Below the pieces are notes generated by a model, which saw nothing but the letters and a program-made list of their open reading frames with translations, did not search any database and was not told the origin of the DNA. The position numbers were made by a program, and so were the translations under genes. From Tillus elongatus (lineage: Eukaryota; Arthropoda; Insecta; Coleoptera; Cleridae): a stretch of DNA of 64,000 nucleotides. Of this stretch, positions 11,594 to 24,724 are shown one piece after another (positions within the stretch are counted from its first letter, which is position 1; each line of letters opens with the position of its first letter). Where the stretch lies: NCBI GenBank assembly GCA_964006375.1, contig OZ023270.1:58217288-58281287 (forward strand). Direction: 5' to 3'.

Positions 11594-13315
11594 AATTTCG
11601 CAAAACATAAATTTTCTCGAAATTTTCAAATAGAACGCACTATAAATTGGAACGTTATTAGATGAGCATTTTCATGGCCTTTTCAGCAATACCACGTTTG
11701 ATGGCCTTATTTTCAACGGTTTCAAACATATAAAGCATTAATTACAAAATTTATCATTTTCCAATATTTATGTAACTTATCTCAAAATCAAAGGGCGGCT
11801 TTGACAACACCACCTGACATTGGAAAAATTAACTTGGATATTGATAGGTAGCTTTTTTAGTTACCTGCTTTTTTCTTGATATCAGCAGGTTTTTACTGAA
11901 GAACTTATATCAATGGTGTACGTGATCGCTAAAAGTGATGGAAATTTTGCCTTAGCAAACAGAGTCTATAGGCAGAAATACCCTAATAGACAACAACCTC
12001 AGTTGATGGCATTTAAATTGGTGAAAGCTCGTTTTGATGCATATGACAGTGTACAGTATCGGAGTCCCGTAAGAAACAAAACTGTTATAAATGAAGGTAC
12101 GTCTGTAAACATCGCAGCCTCGGTCATTGAAAATCCACATATCAGTCAGCGACAATTAGCTTCGAATTTAAATATCAGTAAAACTTCTGTCCAAAGATGT
12201 TTTAAAGAAAACAAATATCACACATACCATCTTAGAAAAGTTATAGAAGTGTCTTCAAGCGATGGGCAGCAAAGATTGAATTTTTGTAGTTGAGCTCTCC
12301 AGGAACCAGGATTTCCTGCAAAAGTGCTATTTACAGATGAAGCAAATTTTTCAAACTGTGGAGGAATTAACATGCACAATTTGCATTATTATGCTGATAT
12401 AAATCCACATTTTTCGCGGCCAGTGGAGCGTTAGCATAGGTGGTCCATAAAGGTGTGGGTTGTAATTTTGAGTCCGTATTTAATCGGACCGTATTTTTTT
12501 CGATGCAACTCTCACTGGTGAGCGTTATCTAAATTTCTTGAATAATGATCTACCAGATCTGTTAGAAGAAATTCCTCTACAACTCCGGGGTGAAGTGTGG
12601 TATCAACACGATGAAGCGCCTCCACATTTAACAGGAGCTGTTAGAGCATTTTTAAACCATCATTTTGAAGAACAATGAATAGGTCGAGGTGGACCAACCT
12701 CTTGGCCCGCAAAATCTCCTGATCTTTCCAAAATAGATTTCTTTTTGTGGGGTGACATTAAAGGTAAAGAGTATGCGACCACCAACAACCAAGGAGTACA
12801 TGCGCGCAAGGATTTCAGAGGCTTTTAATTCTGTACGTGAAGCAACATTGTTGAAGGTGCAAAAGAATTTAAGACAGAGATTACAAATTTGTATCGATAT
12901 TGAAGGCTCCCAACTTGAACATTTGCTGCTTTGAATTTTTGTTGTTTATCGTGTGCATTTCGAGTTAGTGTTGTTCTTGTTGATTTAAACCTTGTTAGTA
13001 TATGCATTAAATGTTTAGCTCTTTTACATCACACACGCTTTCGTTTTTTTATACAGTATGTATTAAGGATATCACGTAAACTATTTGAAAATGATATAAA
13101 ATACAGGGTGTTGCTTATTAACGTGAAGTATTTACTTGAATTTATATAACAATGGCTAATTCCGTAATTGAGCCTTAATATCTTCGAAACCGTTGAAAAT
13201 AAAGTCATCAAAGGTGGTATTGCTCAAAATGCCATGAAAATGTGCATCTAATAACGTTCTAATATATAGGGCGTTCTATTTGAAATTTTCGAGAAAATTT
13301 AATTTTTGCGAAATT
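11594..13315 (+). mobile_element. Tc1/mariner-superfamily (DUF4817-type) transposon with 152-bp inverted repeats
   Basis: Left arm 11594-11745 and right arm 13164-13315 are inverted repeats of equal length, roughly 85-90% similar by eye (shared TTTTCTCGAAA, TAGAACG, ACGTTATTAGATG, TTTTCAACGGTTTC). They enclose a decayed transposase in + orientation. The divergence between arms and the stops inside the gene show an old, dead copy. Confidence 0.75.
11913..12936 (+). pseudogene. Transposase pseudogene, DUF4817 plus DDE_3 type
   Basis: The N-terminal part (126 codons) shows the DUF4817 pattern (GNFALANRVYRQKYPNR) and a helix-turn-helix (ISQRQLASNLNISKTSVQR). A TGA at 12291 breaks it, but the same frame goes on to LFTDEANF (first catalytic Asp, codon 12336). 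After further damage (TAG near 12432, frameshift near 12500, TGA near 12676) come WYQHDEAPPH (second Asp, 12610) and WPAKSPDLSKIDFFLWG (third acidic residue). At least three stops and one frameshift mean it cannot make transposase. Family placement rests on these motifs. Confidence 0.85.
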
Positions 13316-13700
13316 TAACACAAACAATACAATATTTTATGTCAGATCATTTCTATGAAAATTCACTACCATAACGCACTTGCAGCGTCCAGGCTTTAAT
13401 AGCTTTTAGCGATAACTGCGTTTTTCACGCAATTAATAATAGTATAGGGCACTTTGTTGAGTTTACTCTTAATGTATGTAGTTGTTGGTGCTACGTTTAT
13501 ATTTAGAGCTTTTTTTTACTATTTTTTGATATTCTTTCTGAAAATGCTTTTTGTTACAACATACCAAATTAATGAAGTTTCGCGAGGGTGGTATTCAATT
13601 CCGGTTAGAGCCTTTTGTTAGCATCGTCGTGATGTTTGTATTTTACTTTATGAAAATTATTTTATTTTGGTAGAAATTGTTAATAGAATTATATTTACAG
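13316..13700. other. Repeat end and intron/upstream DNA of the P450 gene
   Basis: Starts with one more copy of the hairpin-bearing repeat end (AACGCACTTGCAGCGTCC, 13375-13393), followed by AT-rich DNA leading to the acceptor at 13700. Earlier P450 exons were looked for and not found here. Confidence 0.5.
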
Positions 13701-13767
13701 AAACAGCAATGGGTGCAGAAGGAACCGCTCAAACTAGTGACTCTACCGTTGTTAAATACATCGACAA
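13701..13767 (+). CDS. Cytochrome P450 (CYP4-type) exon a
   Basis: Sixty-seven coding bases between a polypyrimidine/CAG acceptor (13698-13700) and a GTAAGT donor (13768). They encode ETAMGAEGTAQTSDSTVV and what follows. The ET(A)MG...AQ pattern is the short conserved segment of insect CYP4 enzymes in the middle of the protein. The last codon is split (AA + A = Lys) and joins exon b in frame. P450s are haem monooxygenases of the endoplasmic reticulum membrane that oxidise fatty acids, hormones or xenobiotics. The substrate cannot be inferred here. Upstream exons (membrane anchor, proline hinge) are not visible in the window. Confidence 0.8.
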
Positions 13768-13842
13768 GTAAGTTTCATGCAAACACATTACACACTGTAG
13801 CAAGAGGCGGGAAATATATTTTAACTTTTATGTTTTTTTTAG

Positions 13843-13969
13843 AGTTTTGGAAGTGGTATTTCTTCGGATGTTTTACATTCTTTATCATTTTGACTTTATA
13901 TTTAAACTAACGAAGTTACACAAGCAAGAACAAGAAGCGGTAAACTTCTTGCATAGCTTCACCAACAAG
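13843..13969 (+). CDS. Cytochrome P450 (CYP4-type) exon b
   Basis: Acceptor AG at 13841-13842, donor GTAACT at 13970. After the split codon it encodes 42 residues: VLEVVFLRMFYILYHFDFIF then KLTKLHKQEQEAVNFLHSFTNK. This matches the CYP4 stretch '...R...P...IF.LTK...Q...L..FT..V' that precedes the basic I-helix approach. It ends in phase 0. The intron to exon a is only 75 bases, in strong contrast to the multi-kilobase introns downstream. Confidence 0.85.
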
Positions 13970-14639
13970 GTAACTGTTTCTATTTTTTTATTGTATTTGT
14001 GAGGCATTTCATTTTATGCTTTTATTTTAAAACTTTTAATATTTCAAAAACAAATTTGAATATAAAAATCCAGCAAGAGAAGTCAGGCAGGCTTAAGTTA
14101 ACGTCCCGACCTCCAACCACAATGATCTAAAACATTTTCAATATACTACATACCCCACTTGCAATACTCAAAGATTTAAAAAAAATTTTAAAGACTATTT
14201 TTAGAATATGCTGGTTTATTTATTTTAGCTAGTCTTTTTGCAATAGTATTCAAATAAACACTATAAATAAAAATGTACATCATGCCTGTTTTTTATTTTT
14301 TATTTCAACAACACACCACGGGGGCTCACAGCCTAAATACTATCGTACCGTGGGTGTTGAGAAGAAGGAAAGAGGCAGCTTGTTAATTCTGGACTTAAAA
14401 AGGTTTAAGGTTCGAAGGAGAAGGAAAAACATGTGGTGGCAAGGAATTCCACAACTTGGAAGTCCTCTGGACAAAAGAGCGGGCATAACAAGATGTTCTA
14501 TGTCTGGTAACCTGGACAGTAAAAGGGTGCATTTGCTTTGTTCCCCTGATAGATTTGTTTGGCGCAGCAGGTGAAGGAACTATGGAAGAAAGCTCCGCTG
14601 AGCGGTGCCCGCGCAGATATCTATAAAAGAGAGAGAGAT

Positions 14640-15312
14640 AGAGAGAGAGAGGTCGCCAACGGGTTGTACTCGAGCAGTTTTGCAGTTACTAGGGAATATG
14701 CCTCTATTGTAAGATGTCTGAAACAGACGAGTCAGGACAGGAGCAAGTTCTGGTGCGCATTTCTTGAGAACAATTGCTGGGATCTCGTCAAGGCCAGAGG
14801 CTTTTCTGGTATTAAGAGAAAAGAGCATCTTTCGTACTTTTTAGTTTAGAAAATGATACCCGTCATTTTATGCGCGACATTGGGGACTGTTGGTGGTTGA
14901 ACATTTGGTGGTGGGTTGAGAGTAGAAGTGCCGGCAAACAACGAGGCAAAAAGTTCAGTCTTGCCCAGGGTGGTAGAAACAATTTCATCCCCTGAAACAA
15001 GAGGAGGGAGGTGCTCTTGCAGAAATTATTCCCAACAGACTTAGCAAGAGTCCAGAAGGGTTTGCTGCCATTGGAGCTTGAGAGGAGTGTGTTTTTGATG
15101 TGGTTGTTAAACGAGTTTTTTGCCTCAGAAAGAATGCGAACATAGCGGTTTCTTGCGTCGTTAAATCCTTGACGGTTTTCTTGACTGGGATTGTGTAGAA
15201 GCGCTTTGTGAACTTTGACCTTTTCAAGTCTGGCCGTGTCACATAATTTAGAGAACCAGGGCTTTTGAGTGGCTAAAGAGCTTTTCTGTGTACGTGGAAT
15301 AAATAATTCCAT
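14640..15312 (-). pseudogene. Jockey-like non-LTR retrotransposon ORF2 fragment
   Basis: On the minus strand, 15312 to 14863 encodes the linker between endonuclease and reverse transcriptase (KPWFSKLCDTARLEKVKVHKAL, ARNRYVRILSEAKNSFNNHI). After a frameshift, 14828 onward gives the start of the reverse transcriptase fingers (LNTRKASGLDEIPAIVLKK, then NCKTARVQPV). It stops at a GA-rich simple repeat near 14630-14650. Both ends of ORF2 are missing and there is at least one frameshift, so it is a dead fragment. Confidence 0.8.
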
Positions 15313-17429
15313 GCCAGCTTGGATGATTTCGGTGCCGTTTTTTTGAGATATCAGAGGGGCCAGGATGAGAGAAGCAGACAGATGCCCATGGAAATGAGGA
15401 AAACTAATCCTGTATTTCGTCCCAGTTCGCGGCGTTGTAGTGCCAAACGATACGTGGGTGTGATGACTGTGTGACCTCGGGTTGCATTGCGCAGAAAGGA
15501 GTGACTGATGTTTTATAGCATTCAGGTGTTAAATCTTGATGCCGGCGCACACACCTCTCCCGGAGATCCAAATGAGGGGGCATTTTATCTCAGGAATCTT
15601 TTGTACAAGGAGGAGCCATCATCATTTTTGTTTATAAGGGAAACCGACTCCTACACCAGAACCGGAAAAGTCCGTTGGGACTTCACCGGGTCCCTTGATG
15701 TACGGGGTGGTACCTCCTCGGGCGTGAAAAGAATCCTTTACTATCACGTAAAGGAAAAGTCCACTACCATCTATCACCACTGCCACCTACCAAATCAATT
15801 ATTCTAAAAAAGTTTTCAAGAAATTTCTGTAAAATAATTTACCGTAGGTGCAGATGACCAACTTATACTGCACTGGTCCCAGTACTGCTCTGCATACACA
15901 GCAAGGTGAGGTTCTAAACATAAGGAAAAAAATAATTAAAAACAGATATATGTGTGAAATTAGTTTTGAAAAAGAAATGACAATAAAATGCTGTACACTT
16001 CTGAAATTCAAATAATTTAACTTTTAAATAAATAAATGCAGTGTTTTTTAAGTAGTAATGGTAGCAGATGATTTTGTAAACTAATTTAAGCAAGCTATAA
16101 AATCATCAAATTTGAACACTAGAGTGCAAATTAAATGAACTATTTAAAAGCCACATGTTTGAACTTTCAAAGAAAAGAAATTTGGCTTAAGTTATATGTT
16201 TTTTCAAGTGAAAATAACATAGACAATGTTTTGAACTGCATAACATGAGAACAATTTAAATAGTTAGGATGTAATTGAAGTTTATAAAGATAAATTGGTT
16301 ATACTTACATATAAACAAGATGTTGATGTTTTATACTGGTCCTTTCAGTTCGTTGTAACATTCGCTCTATCTCAAATATTGTTGTTAAATTGTTATTATA
16401 TCTCAAATTATATCCAACAAAATTTGCTTTCTTCGCAAGCATCGTCTTTCGGTAAGCAGCTTGCTTTCTTCGATTCTCTTAGCATGCTATTATTCGTCTT
16501 GCTATAAGCGTGTCTTTTCTCTTGACGTACTTCGAAGCTTATATTTTATTCATATCTTTCTTATCTCAAGTCCGACTTTTCCTACTGTACATTACAAGAC
16601 TTCATACATATGGCTCTTTTTAGGTGCAAGTTGACATATTCATTAGTTAGATAACTCTCATTCATTATATGATACAATATTTGTTAATCCAGGTTAGATT
16701 GTCTTCACACCTCTTTTGTGCTATTGTGCCGGCATGTTCTCTTTAGTTTCTCGGCCTGCTCTTATATGAAATTGATCGTCATCCAAGTAATTTTTAATTT
16801 TGTTTTATATTTAATTTTTCTTTGATTAGCAAATTTATTTTCCACAGGACTCTACACACTTATCGCCCACTGCTGGTTACATTTTTGCGCATTCATGGTT
16901 TTTGGATTAGTAATATACTTACTCTCTCTTACTCTTCATAAATCCACTAGGCAGCTCTTCCAATTCATAACGACTGGCGGTCAGTTTAAATATTTCTTGT
17001 TTCATTTTTTTTTACTAAAGCTTCTTAAAAATTATGCTGTTACTTCGTCTACACTAGGTTTAAACTATATCTTTTCGAGGCTTTCTTAAATTATTCTGGC
17101 AAAACACGAGGGTCAGATTATCCACATTTATCTTCTTTACATCCTCTATATAATATTCCACTCCATTATAAAATTTTTACAAATAGACTTACCAGTGTAT
17201 GTCAGTGCCTTTTTATCTGGTAATATGTTTTCGTCCTTGTACTTTATGACCCTACTTCTTCTTCTACCTTCACAGTGAAGTTGTTTCGTTTGGTGGTAAA
17301 TTTTAACGGACAATGTTCTCTTAGTGTAATTTTCTATTTATCTTCTGTTTTTCTTCTTCCATATGCCTTTTTTTATCCCAAATTCATATTTTCAAGTTCA
17401 CTATCACGTCTGCACACTTCTAAGCTTTA

Positions 17430-19204
17430 GCCTCGGCCTCACGGAGCGGCTCTCCGAGAATGGCTTCTACCCCCAGACGTACGCTGGTCTTAGTTACCGG
17501 CAAATTCCTCGGCGTCGTCTGTGAGTACATGTACGCTGCCTGTAGCATAATTGAAAGGTGTTGTGTTGATTTGGGACTCTCCGTAGACCAAGCGAGACGG
17601 AGATGATTCTATTCACCAAGAAGAGGAATATGGAGGGGTTTAGGGCGCCCGTGATGTTTGGAGAACATTTAGCTTTAGTGCGGGAGGTCAAATATCTGGG
17701 GGTGGTTGTGGACTCCAAACTAACATGCGGGTCGCAAATAGAAAGAGTAATAAGGAAGGAAGTAGCGACCCTCTGGCAGCCGCGTCTGGTGATATGGAGG
17801 ACCTAGGTACTTAATCATCGGATCCTTCATTGGATTTACACTGCGATCAACAGACTGAGAATCCTCTATGGGGCGTTGGTCTGATGTTGTGGTGTGAACC
17901 AAACTACTACCAAGAAGCTGGCCAAACTCCAAATGCTGGGAATCCTGGGTATCAGAGGCGCTATGAGGATGACACCCTTCGCCGCGCTAGATGCCTTGCT
18001 GATGTCGCCACCGCTTCCCATCTGTATCGGAAGGGAGGCTATGGCGTCGCATCTTAAAATGCGAGACTCTGGAAACTAGTGCGGGGAGGCAGCAATTATA
18101 TGACATGCAAGAGTCACCACGGAGGTGGAAAAGGAAATTCCGATTTCCACCATCCAGGTACAGAATGCAGAGGACGATATTAGGTTGACTATGCCATATA
18201 CCCTCAGAATCCGCAGGGATCAGTGGAGTCAAAATGAGGTTGCATTCCAGCCCGCAAGCCTGGTCTCTTTTACCGACTTATCGCGGCTGGAGGATCAACA
18301 ATCCCGCGGGGCAGGAATATACATCGACAGTCTGTGGGTGCGCGAGAGTCATGCTCTAGGCGCATATACCACCGCATTCGTACGGAGGTGTACGCTATCC
18401 TGTCTGTAGCTAATCGACAGGATGTGAGGATGAGCCCCGGAAAATGTGTATACATTTGCTCGGATAGCCAGGCTATCCTCAGGGCAATCTTCGCGGCCAG
18501 ATTTAGGACAACCCTGGTTCAGGAGTCCTCTGACGCCCTTAAAGGACTAGCCAGGACAAAGGTGGTGCAACTGGTGTGGGTTCCGGGACACTGTGGCGTA
18601 GCGGGGAATGAGGTGGCGAATGATCTGGCAAGACTTGGTTGCCGGCGGCCGTTCTGTGGCCGGGAGCCTGCTATAGGCATAAGCAGGAAGACAGTCTCTG
18701 TCGCCTTAAACAGGTGGACGGAGGAGACCATGGAGAGGCACTGGGGGTCGGCCGGGGCTGTAGGCAGGCAAGAGGCTTCGTGAAGGAGCCAGACAGAGAT
18801 AAGACTGTCTGGCTACTCGGTAGGAGTCGACCTGCGCTTCGCCACATGCTTGGGGTGCTGACAGGTCACTGCGCCCTTAGAATACACCTCACATTGATAG
18901 GTGTCGAGAGGGATCCCATTTGCCAGGAATGCGGCGAGAATGAAGAGACGTCTTACCACTACCTGTGTCAGTGCGAGGCTTTTGGGAGTCTTCGAGTAGA
19001 AGTGTTCGGTTCGAGGACTCTGCAGAGGAACCGGGTAAGTACCGTCCAATGGAAGATCGTCATGGCCTTCATTACGAGGTGGTTTGGCGACGAAACCGAG
19101 GAAGTGTAGAGCATGGTTGTTGGGTTGCCAGGGTTGGCAAAAAGGCCCCGTTGTGGCCTACTTGCCTGGCGTTCCCACCACTGCTACTACTACGACTACT
19201 AAGC
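17430..19204 (+). pseudogene. LINE ORF2 3' half: RT end, RNase H, zinc knuckle
   Basis: Damaged I/R1/LOA-group ORF2. 17603 onward reads MILFTKKRNMEGFRAP and VREVKYLGVVVDSKLTC (the reverse transcriptase C-terminal side). 18300-18700 reads an RNase H domain (RTEVYAILSVAN, ICSDSQAILRAI, WVPGHCGVAGNEVANDLARLG). 18830-19110 encodes LTGHCALRIHLTLIGVERDP with the Cys/His knuckle CQECGENEETSYHYLCQC. Several frameshifts separate these blocks. It ends in a short TAC-type tail (19181-19202). The segment at 45535-46027 is a second, 5'-truncated copy of the same family. Confidence 0.85.
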
Positions 19205-20639
19205 TTCAGCCTATTTTTTTACCTATTGCGTTTTTGTATTTACTTCAGTATTTGTTATGTAATCCACAGTTTCATTGCTTCCTGCTTCTTCTTGCTTAAT
19301 ACTTTTAACGCAGTTTTCTTTAAGCATTTTTTATGCATGTTAAGAAAATGGCCATAATAAATATTTACCTCATTTTATAACCTTTTACAGTTCCTCCATA
19401 TTTTTCAGTTTGTCCTAATTTGTTTTTCTCTCTCAAGTGTCTTCATTTTTTTTGCTAACGTGCTTTTACCCTTTTTTAGCACTACATTATGATCAGGCTT
19501 AACAAATATTCTGAAAATGCAGGGTTAGAGGTCACCTCTCGGAAACGGAAGAAAGCCGTTGGGGTGTTAGTGCATCTTGTTGTCGGTTGCTTAAATGCTT
19601 TTAGTGTTTAAGTTAGGTCCTGGACAAAATATTAGTCTTCAAAAATGTAACTCAAGTACTCAAGTAACATTTGATGTCTTTAGTGTGCACGAGCTTTTTC
19701 ATACCTTCTATGGTAATACTTTTATTCAATATTGTAGTTGCCAAGTCCAGGTCAGTGCTTCAGATAATGATTATTTGGGAAGTCTGTCTGATACATCTCC
19801 CGGTTTTGGGATTTAAATTTCGATATTTTGTGACCAGTGACAAAGTTTGGCTTTAGTTTCTGTAACATTGACAAAAGATACAATGTGGTACTGTTACGTT
19901 ACTTTCCACAGATCCTAGCCACTTGCCAGCATTTTATAGGTTAAACCGCAACCTAATAACATATTTTAGACTCGCCGACAACCTTTCTTATAGACTAAAA
20001 TCCTCACCATTGTGCGACACGCTACTAACCAGAATGCCATTTGCGGAGGCTCACCTGGAAGGTTTTTACTCGGAAATTCTAAGTTTGTATTGATTTTTTA
20101 TTCGTCTGATAGTTAATACCGTCTTTTGAATTTTGGTTTTGCTTATATGTCGGTGTTTTAGGTCGATATAGAATATATTTCTACACATAAGGCGGCAACG
20201 TAGGACTATATGATCTCCTAGAGCTTGAGTAAAGAGTAAAAGTTATCCTATTTCAAATACGATGAATGCGCAAAATTGCAAGCAGCACATGACAATATGT
20301 GTAAAAAGTTATGTAGCGAAGAATCTCCCAATCATAATCAGGCACAATTGATAATTGCTTGTATAAGGACCAGTTATAAACTAGAGCTGGGGGAGTAACT
20401 TGAGAAGCAATACTAACGCTTAAATTAATGGGTGTTATACACTTGAGAAAAATATACATACATTTCTGGCTTTTGTATACCCGAAAAGTTCAATCGATAA
20501 TATCGATTGGAAAATATTGTCTGATATAATGAAGAGAGAGGGATTGAAGGATTTAGGAATAGGCCCGTTCTCTTTAATCTAAAGCTAAAATAAAAGTACC
20601 ATAGTATCAATATTAATATGAGTGGACATGAAAAGTAAA

Positions 20640-21530
20640 CTAAAATAAGGAGCGGTGTAGGGCAAGGATCTCCATTATCACCATATATGTTTAATTCATT
20701 TATAATATAAGCAATAAATAGCTAAAAAATACAATGAGAATCACAGTAAAGAGGCAACGGTTCCATTGCATGTGGTACGATACGTAGATGACATAGCGCT
20801 GACAGAAATATCGAAAAATATTTGCGAATGATGTTGTGCAGCTGTGCCACCTGGTGTGGTAAAGATAATAAAATTAAAAATCAATGTAATGAAAACGAAA
20901 GTCGTAAGGTTAAGTGAGGATAGAACTGAGACAATAGATGTAAAGAAATGCCCAACAGCTTGAATAATTATAAATATTTACATATCATCGTACGTTGGAA
21001 GTAATATTACAGATGATGGTAAATGTAGCAAAAAACTGGAGAGGATATCAATGCCAAACAAGCATTTCCCCGACAAAATAATCTTCTTACTAATAACAAT
21101 ATTACTTTGTCGCGAGGAAGATATTAAACAAAGCGTACTTATGGAGTGCGTAGTGTTTGGGGTGGGAAGTTAAACTTTGGCTTAGCACGACAAGAACAGA
21201 CTAGAAGTTTCTAAAATGTGATCATGAACAAAATTGACAAACGATACGCCGATAGAAAGACGAATAAGAATGTGCTACAAGAAGTGTGAGAAGGAAGATG
21301 TTCGTTGAAAGAAATTAAGGGGAGGAAGGCAACATTTATCGGACATATTATAAAACATAGTAACTTTCTGACATTATTTAGAGGGAGCATAATTGTGAAA
21401 AAAGGAAGATGTAGATCAAGGCTTAAAATGCGGGAACTACAATGGATCAAAGAGCAGTGTTGCAGATAGAGAGTTGTAGTTGCGACGACAAGCAGATATC
21501 ACCTTTAGACTATGGTAATGATGATTAGAG
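20640..21530 (+). pseudogene. RTE-like reverse transcriptase relic
   Basis: Broken + strand frames show RSGVGQGSPLSPYMFN (motif with QG.PLSP), then VRYVDDIALTE (the RT active-site DD, near 20785-20810), then MKTKVVRLSEDRTETID and a C-terminal block with KLRGGR and RRQADITF. Stops and frameshifts are dense. The family call follows the overall order of motifs and is only moderate. Confidence 0.65.
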
Positions 21531-21888
21531 GTTGATTAAAGATTTTTTAGGTAAGCAACTCATTGTACCATAAAATACAATATTCTTAAAATGAGGTATT
21601 GCAAGTTGGGTAGTGTTTTATGAAATTTTTGTGATGCGTAGTAGCTGATGATTACGGAATGGAAAGCACTGCTTTTTGTATATGATTGGGTGTTCGCTTG
21701 GAAACAAAAGTTAACCTGATTCGTTCAATTTTGGTATTAGAGTTGGTTTTTGAGATACTAAAAGCAAAATTAAAAGAAAGTGCTACACTTAAATATTTTA
21801 TAATCTCACTAAGTTAGAGAATGTAGAGGGTTATACTATTAAATGTTATATTTTGTTACATGTATATTAAATACGCATTTTTTTACAG

Positions 21889-21967
21889 TTTATTAAAGAA
21901 AAAAGAAAGGCCTACAAAAAACGACTACAAGAATTAAAATTTAATCCGGAAGCCCAAGTCGATGACT
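21889..21967 (+). CDS. Cytochrome P450 (CYP4-type) exon c
   Basis: Acceptor TTTTACAG at 21881-21888, donor GTAAGT at 21968. It starts in phase 0, exactly as exon b requires, and encodes FIKEKRKAYKKRLQELKFN and PEAQVDD plus one base of the next codon. In CYP4 proteins this is the charged stretch 'VI..R......' between helices G and I. Confidence 0.85.
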
Positions 21968-24424
21968 GTAAGTAATCCATAACTGTACCCAAATTTTTAA
22001 TAATAACTACCATTTACACTAATATGCCCAAAATAATAAAAACATCTAGTTATAACATTTTAACCAGCACACATTCAATTTAAGATGTTTATTTCAAAGC
22101 GACTCCCTAAGATTTCTGTGGTTTTTCGTCGCAATGAATCATAATCACACCGTTTGAACCCAACCAGATTTGGCTTCAGTATAAGAAACAGCACTACAGG
22201 GTTAATGATACGAAGTCATTGACTGTATATGGGTATGATTTGCCTAATAAATAAATGCTATAACTCATCCCGACTGTCGCTGTTTCCCGCAGAAAATTTG
22301 ATTGTCAAATGTACTCGCTGGTTTACCATTGCCTTTCAAGGGTATTCAACCGCACATGGTGTCCCCAAGTACTGACCCTCCCCAACATTGCTTAACTTCC
22401 GTGACCGCACCGACGTGTCGTGCTTAATATTAATCTGCTGGTTAAAAAAATCACTTAACACAACTGATTTGAATCGCCCAAGAGTTTTTTAGAGATATTG
22501 ACATGTATTTCGGGATTAACAAATGTTACACCCTATAAAGGAAGATCCAACCAGCAGCACATAATATGCGAAATAGTCAGAATGTCATTTCTCTGAATGT
22601 AGAAGTATGAAGTAAATACTTTAAAGTACAGCAAAGAAGAAAAATAAACCACACAGTAATAAAGACAGACAGATGACAAAGACACGTCGTGTAAGAATAC
22701 TTTAACAATAAAAATCTGACCAAAGCCCTTAACATTTGTGATGTTCCGTGCTAAATTATTCATTTGCATTTATGGACATCCAAGTCCGAAACCAAAGGTG
22801 TCGACGCTACTTATTGAGGCCAAAAAGCATCACCCCCGTAGTGCCATTATACGAGAAACACGTCAAGGTGAAAAAACTATTATTGTAGGATACTGGTGAA
22901 TAACTGTGCAGGTAGAAATTGTCCTTGCGGACATATTTATAGAGACAGGCGCCTACTTGCCAACAACACGGTTCTATATACGAGACAGATGATTTAACAG
23001 ATTCAACAAAATTACGACTAAAGTTAGCGCTAAATTGAATACATTTTTCCAATATTCAAAAGACTCGATCTCCCCAACAGCGAATTATTTCGACGAAAAT
23101 TCGTTAAAAAAAACATTATGGATGATGCTAGTGCAAAAAATAAATTGAACGAAATAATTAGGCTAATGATTATGAAACTATCATATAGTTAAATAATGGA
23201 GCGCCAAGTGTAAACCCCTAAGACTGCAGAAGAGCAAAATTATATTTTTCTGCATGCATCAAATTAATGATTTATAAAAAACTCTGGACACAGCAAGTGC
23301 GTTATGGTAGTGAATTTTCATTAAAATGTTTTTATTGCAAATATGTGTGTTTTCTTTTTAGGAAAGCAGTCATCAATTTTGGTTACAAGTATAACCTATA
23401 TAGTCAAAGCAATGTGCCATGTTTCATAAAAATAACTTTATTGTGTGAAAATGCACAAAAATTTCGAAAAGTAAACGTAACTTAAAGTGTTCCAAGAAAA
23501 ACTCGTTTCTTGGTCAATCTTATAGGTTAATAGCATATTGGGCTATTCAAATATGAAGCATTTGATCAAAATTCGCTACCATAACGCACTTACTGCGTCC
23601 AGAATTTTTGTTTTTACAAACATGCATTATATTTCGATGGAAAATGCAAAAATGCAATAACATAAGGCGTGTTTGATTAAAAAAGAAGAAAATTTGTATC
23701 AACAACGACTTATGGGCCACCCTGTGATTGTAGAAATATTTTTTAAGATGTAGCTCAAGGCACCCTATAATTAATATATACAAAATTTGTTTATATCGTG
23801 TATAATAACGGATATATTGAGCGTTATTGATTTTTTACGAAAATTCGACAAACATTATATACCATTTAACGATAAACTCTATAGCCAACACTACTGCCAA
23901 GCTTCAGAGAAAGGGTCTATTTGAAATGAATTTTCTGGAAACATTTTAGTAAAATGAAGGACAATGACAGTTGAAACTAAGACCTCAGGGTTTGTAAAAC
24001 ATCCTCCTTCAGACATTTGATTTTCATAGCCCGTATTAGATTCAAGTTATTTGCCTAAATGTTGCCGATTTTGACGTTTTAAATCGCAACTTTGACGTTT
24101 TGAGGAAAACCCCAATTTATTTTTCTTTAAATGCATATAACTTTTTTGTCTTTTGACCTACATATCTAGATTTTGGTAGGTAACTTACCTATAAGGATAT
24201 AAACCCGCGTACCAAATTTGGTTGCCCTTACTTTGTTAATTCCGGAGATATATATTTTTCTTCGAAAGGAAACACAAAATTTTTCGGGAAAAAAATTTTT
24301 CGGGAAAACCTGGGCAGATTTTCCTGGCTAACGAACTTATCCAAGCCATTTGCAAAGGGAATTCATTCACCAAATTCAATCAAAATCGGCCCATTATTTT
24401 TTGAGTTATCGGTGTGATACATAC

Positions 24425-24516
<92 letters not shown>

Positions 24517-24724
24517 GTAAACATATAAAAATTGAAACTGACCCCGGATATGTGTTCTGGGGGGCCTAATTAGCGCTCATTTGAAGAAATTTTTTCAACA
24601 TTCGGGATCTTCTCATTAGTGATTTTTTTTGAGAAAATTCACTAATACTGATTTATTATTATCTATATTTTTAGCACGGTAAAAAACATGTTTTGTGTTC
24701 TGACTGGTGTTCTATAATTTCTAG
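21968..24724 (+). other. P450 intron, 2.8 kb
   Basis: Contains no gene that I can recognise in 21968-23270. From about 23280 it holds the (TA)n repeat family, described separately. The acceptor is TTTCTAG at 24718-24724. Confidence 0.6.
23553..24655. repeat. Long copy of the (TA)n repeat family
   Basis: About 1.1 kb. It runs from the hairpin end (TAACGCACTTACTGCGTCC, 23581-23599) through blocks with GGGCCACCCTGTGATTG and GTCAATTTTGACGTTTT-like text, to a (TA)n tract (24430-24511), the CCCCGGATATG block and the GAAAATTCACTAATA end. It is the reverse complement of 28478-29533. A separate module at 23280-23552 (ATAACCTATATAGT, GTGCCATGTTTCATAAAA) recurs at 29530-29740, 29955, 30726 and 31955. 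Confidence 0.8.

Larger units (their letters stand above)
13970..21888 (+). other. P450 intron, 7.9 kb, filled with retroelement relics
   Basis: Bounded by the GTAACT donor and a TTTTACAG acceptor. It contains a jockey-like fragment (14640-15312, minus), a LINE fragment with RNase H (17430-19204, plus) and an RTE-like relic (20640-21530, plus). In 15313-17429 I see only a 99-codon frame at 15508-15807 without recognisable motif plus AT-rich DNA. In 19205-20639 I recognise nothing. Confidence 0.7.

Noticed and set aside
15508..15807. 99-codon frame in the first large P450 intron as a gene or exon
   Set aside because: No recognisable motif, no splice sites matching P450 phases, and adjacent to LINE debris.
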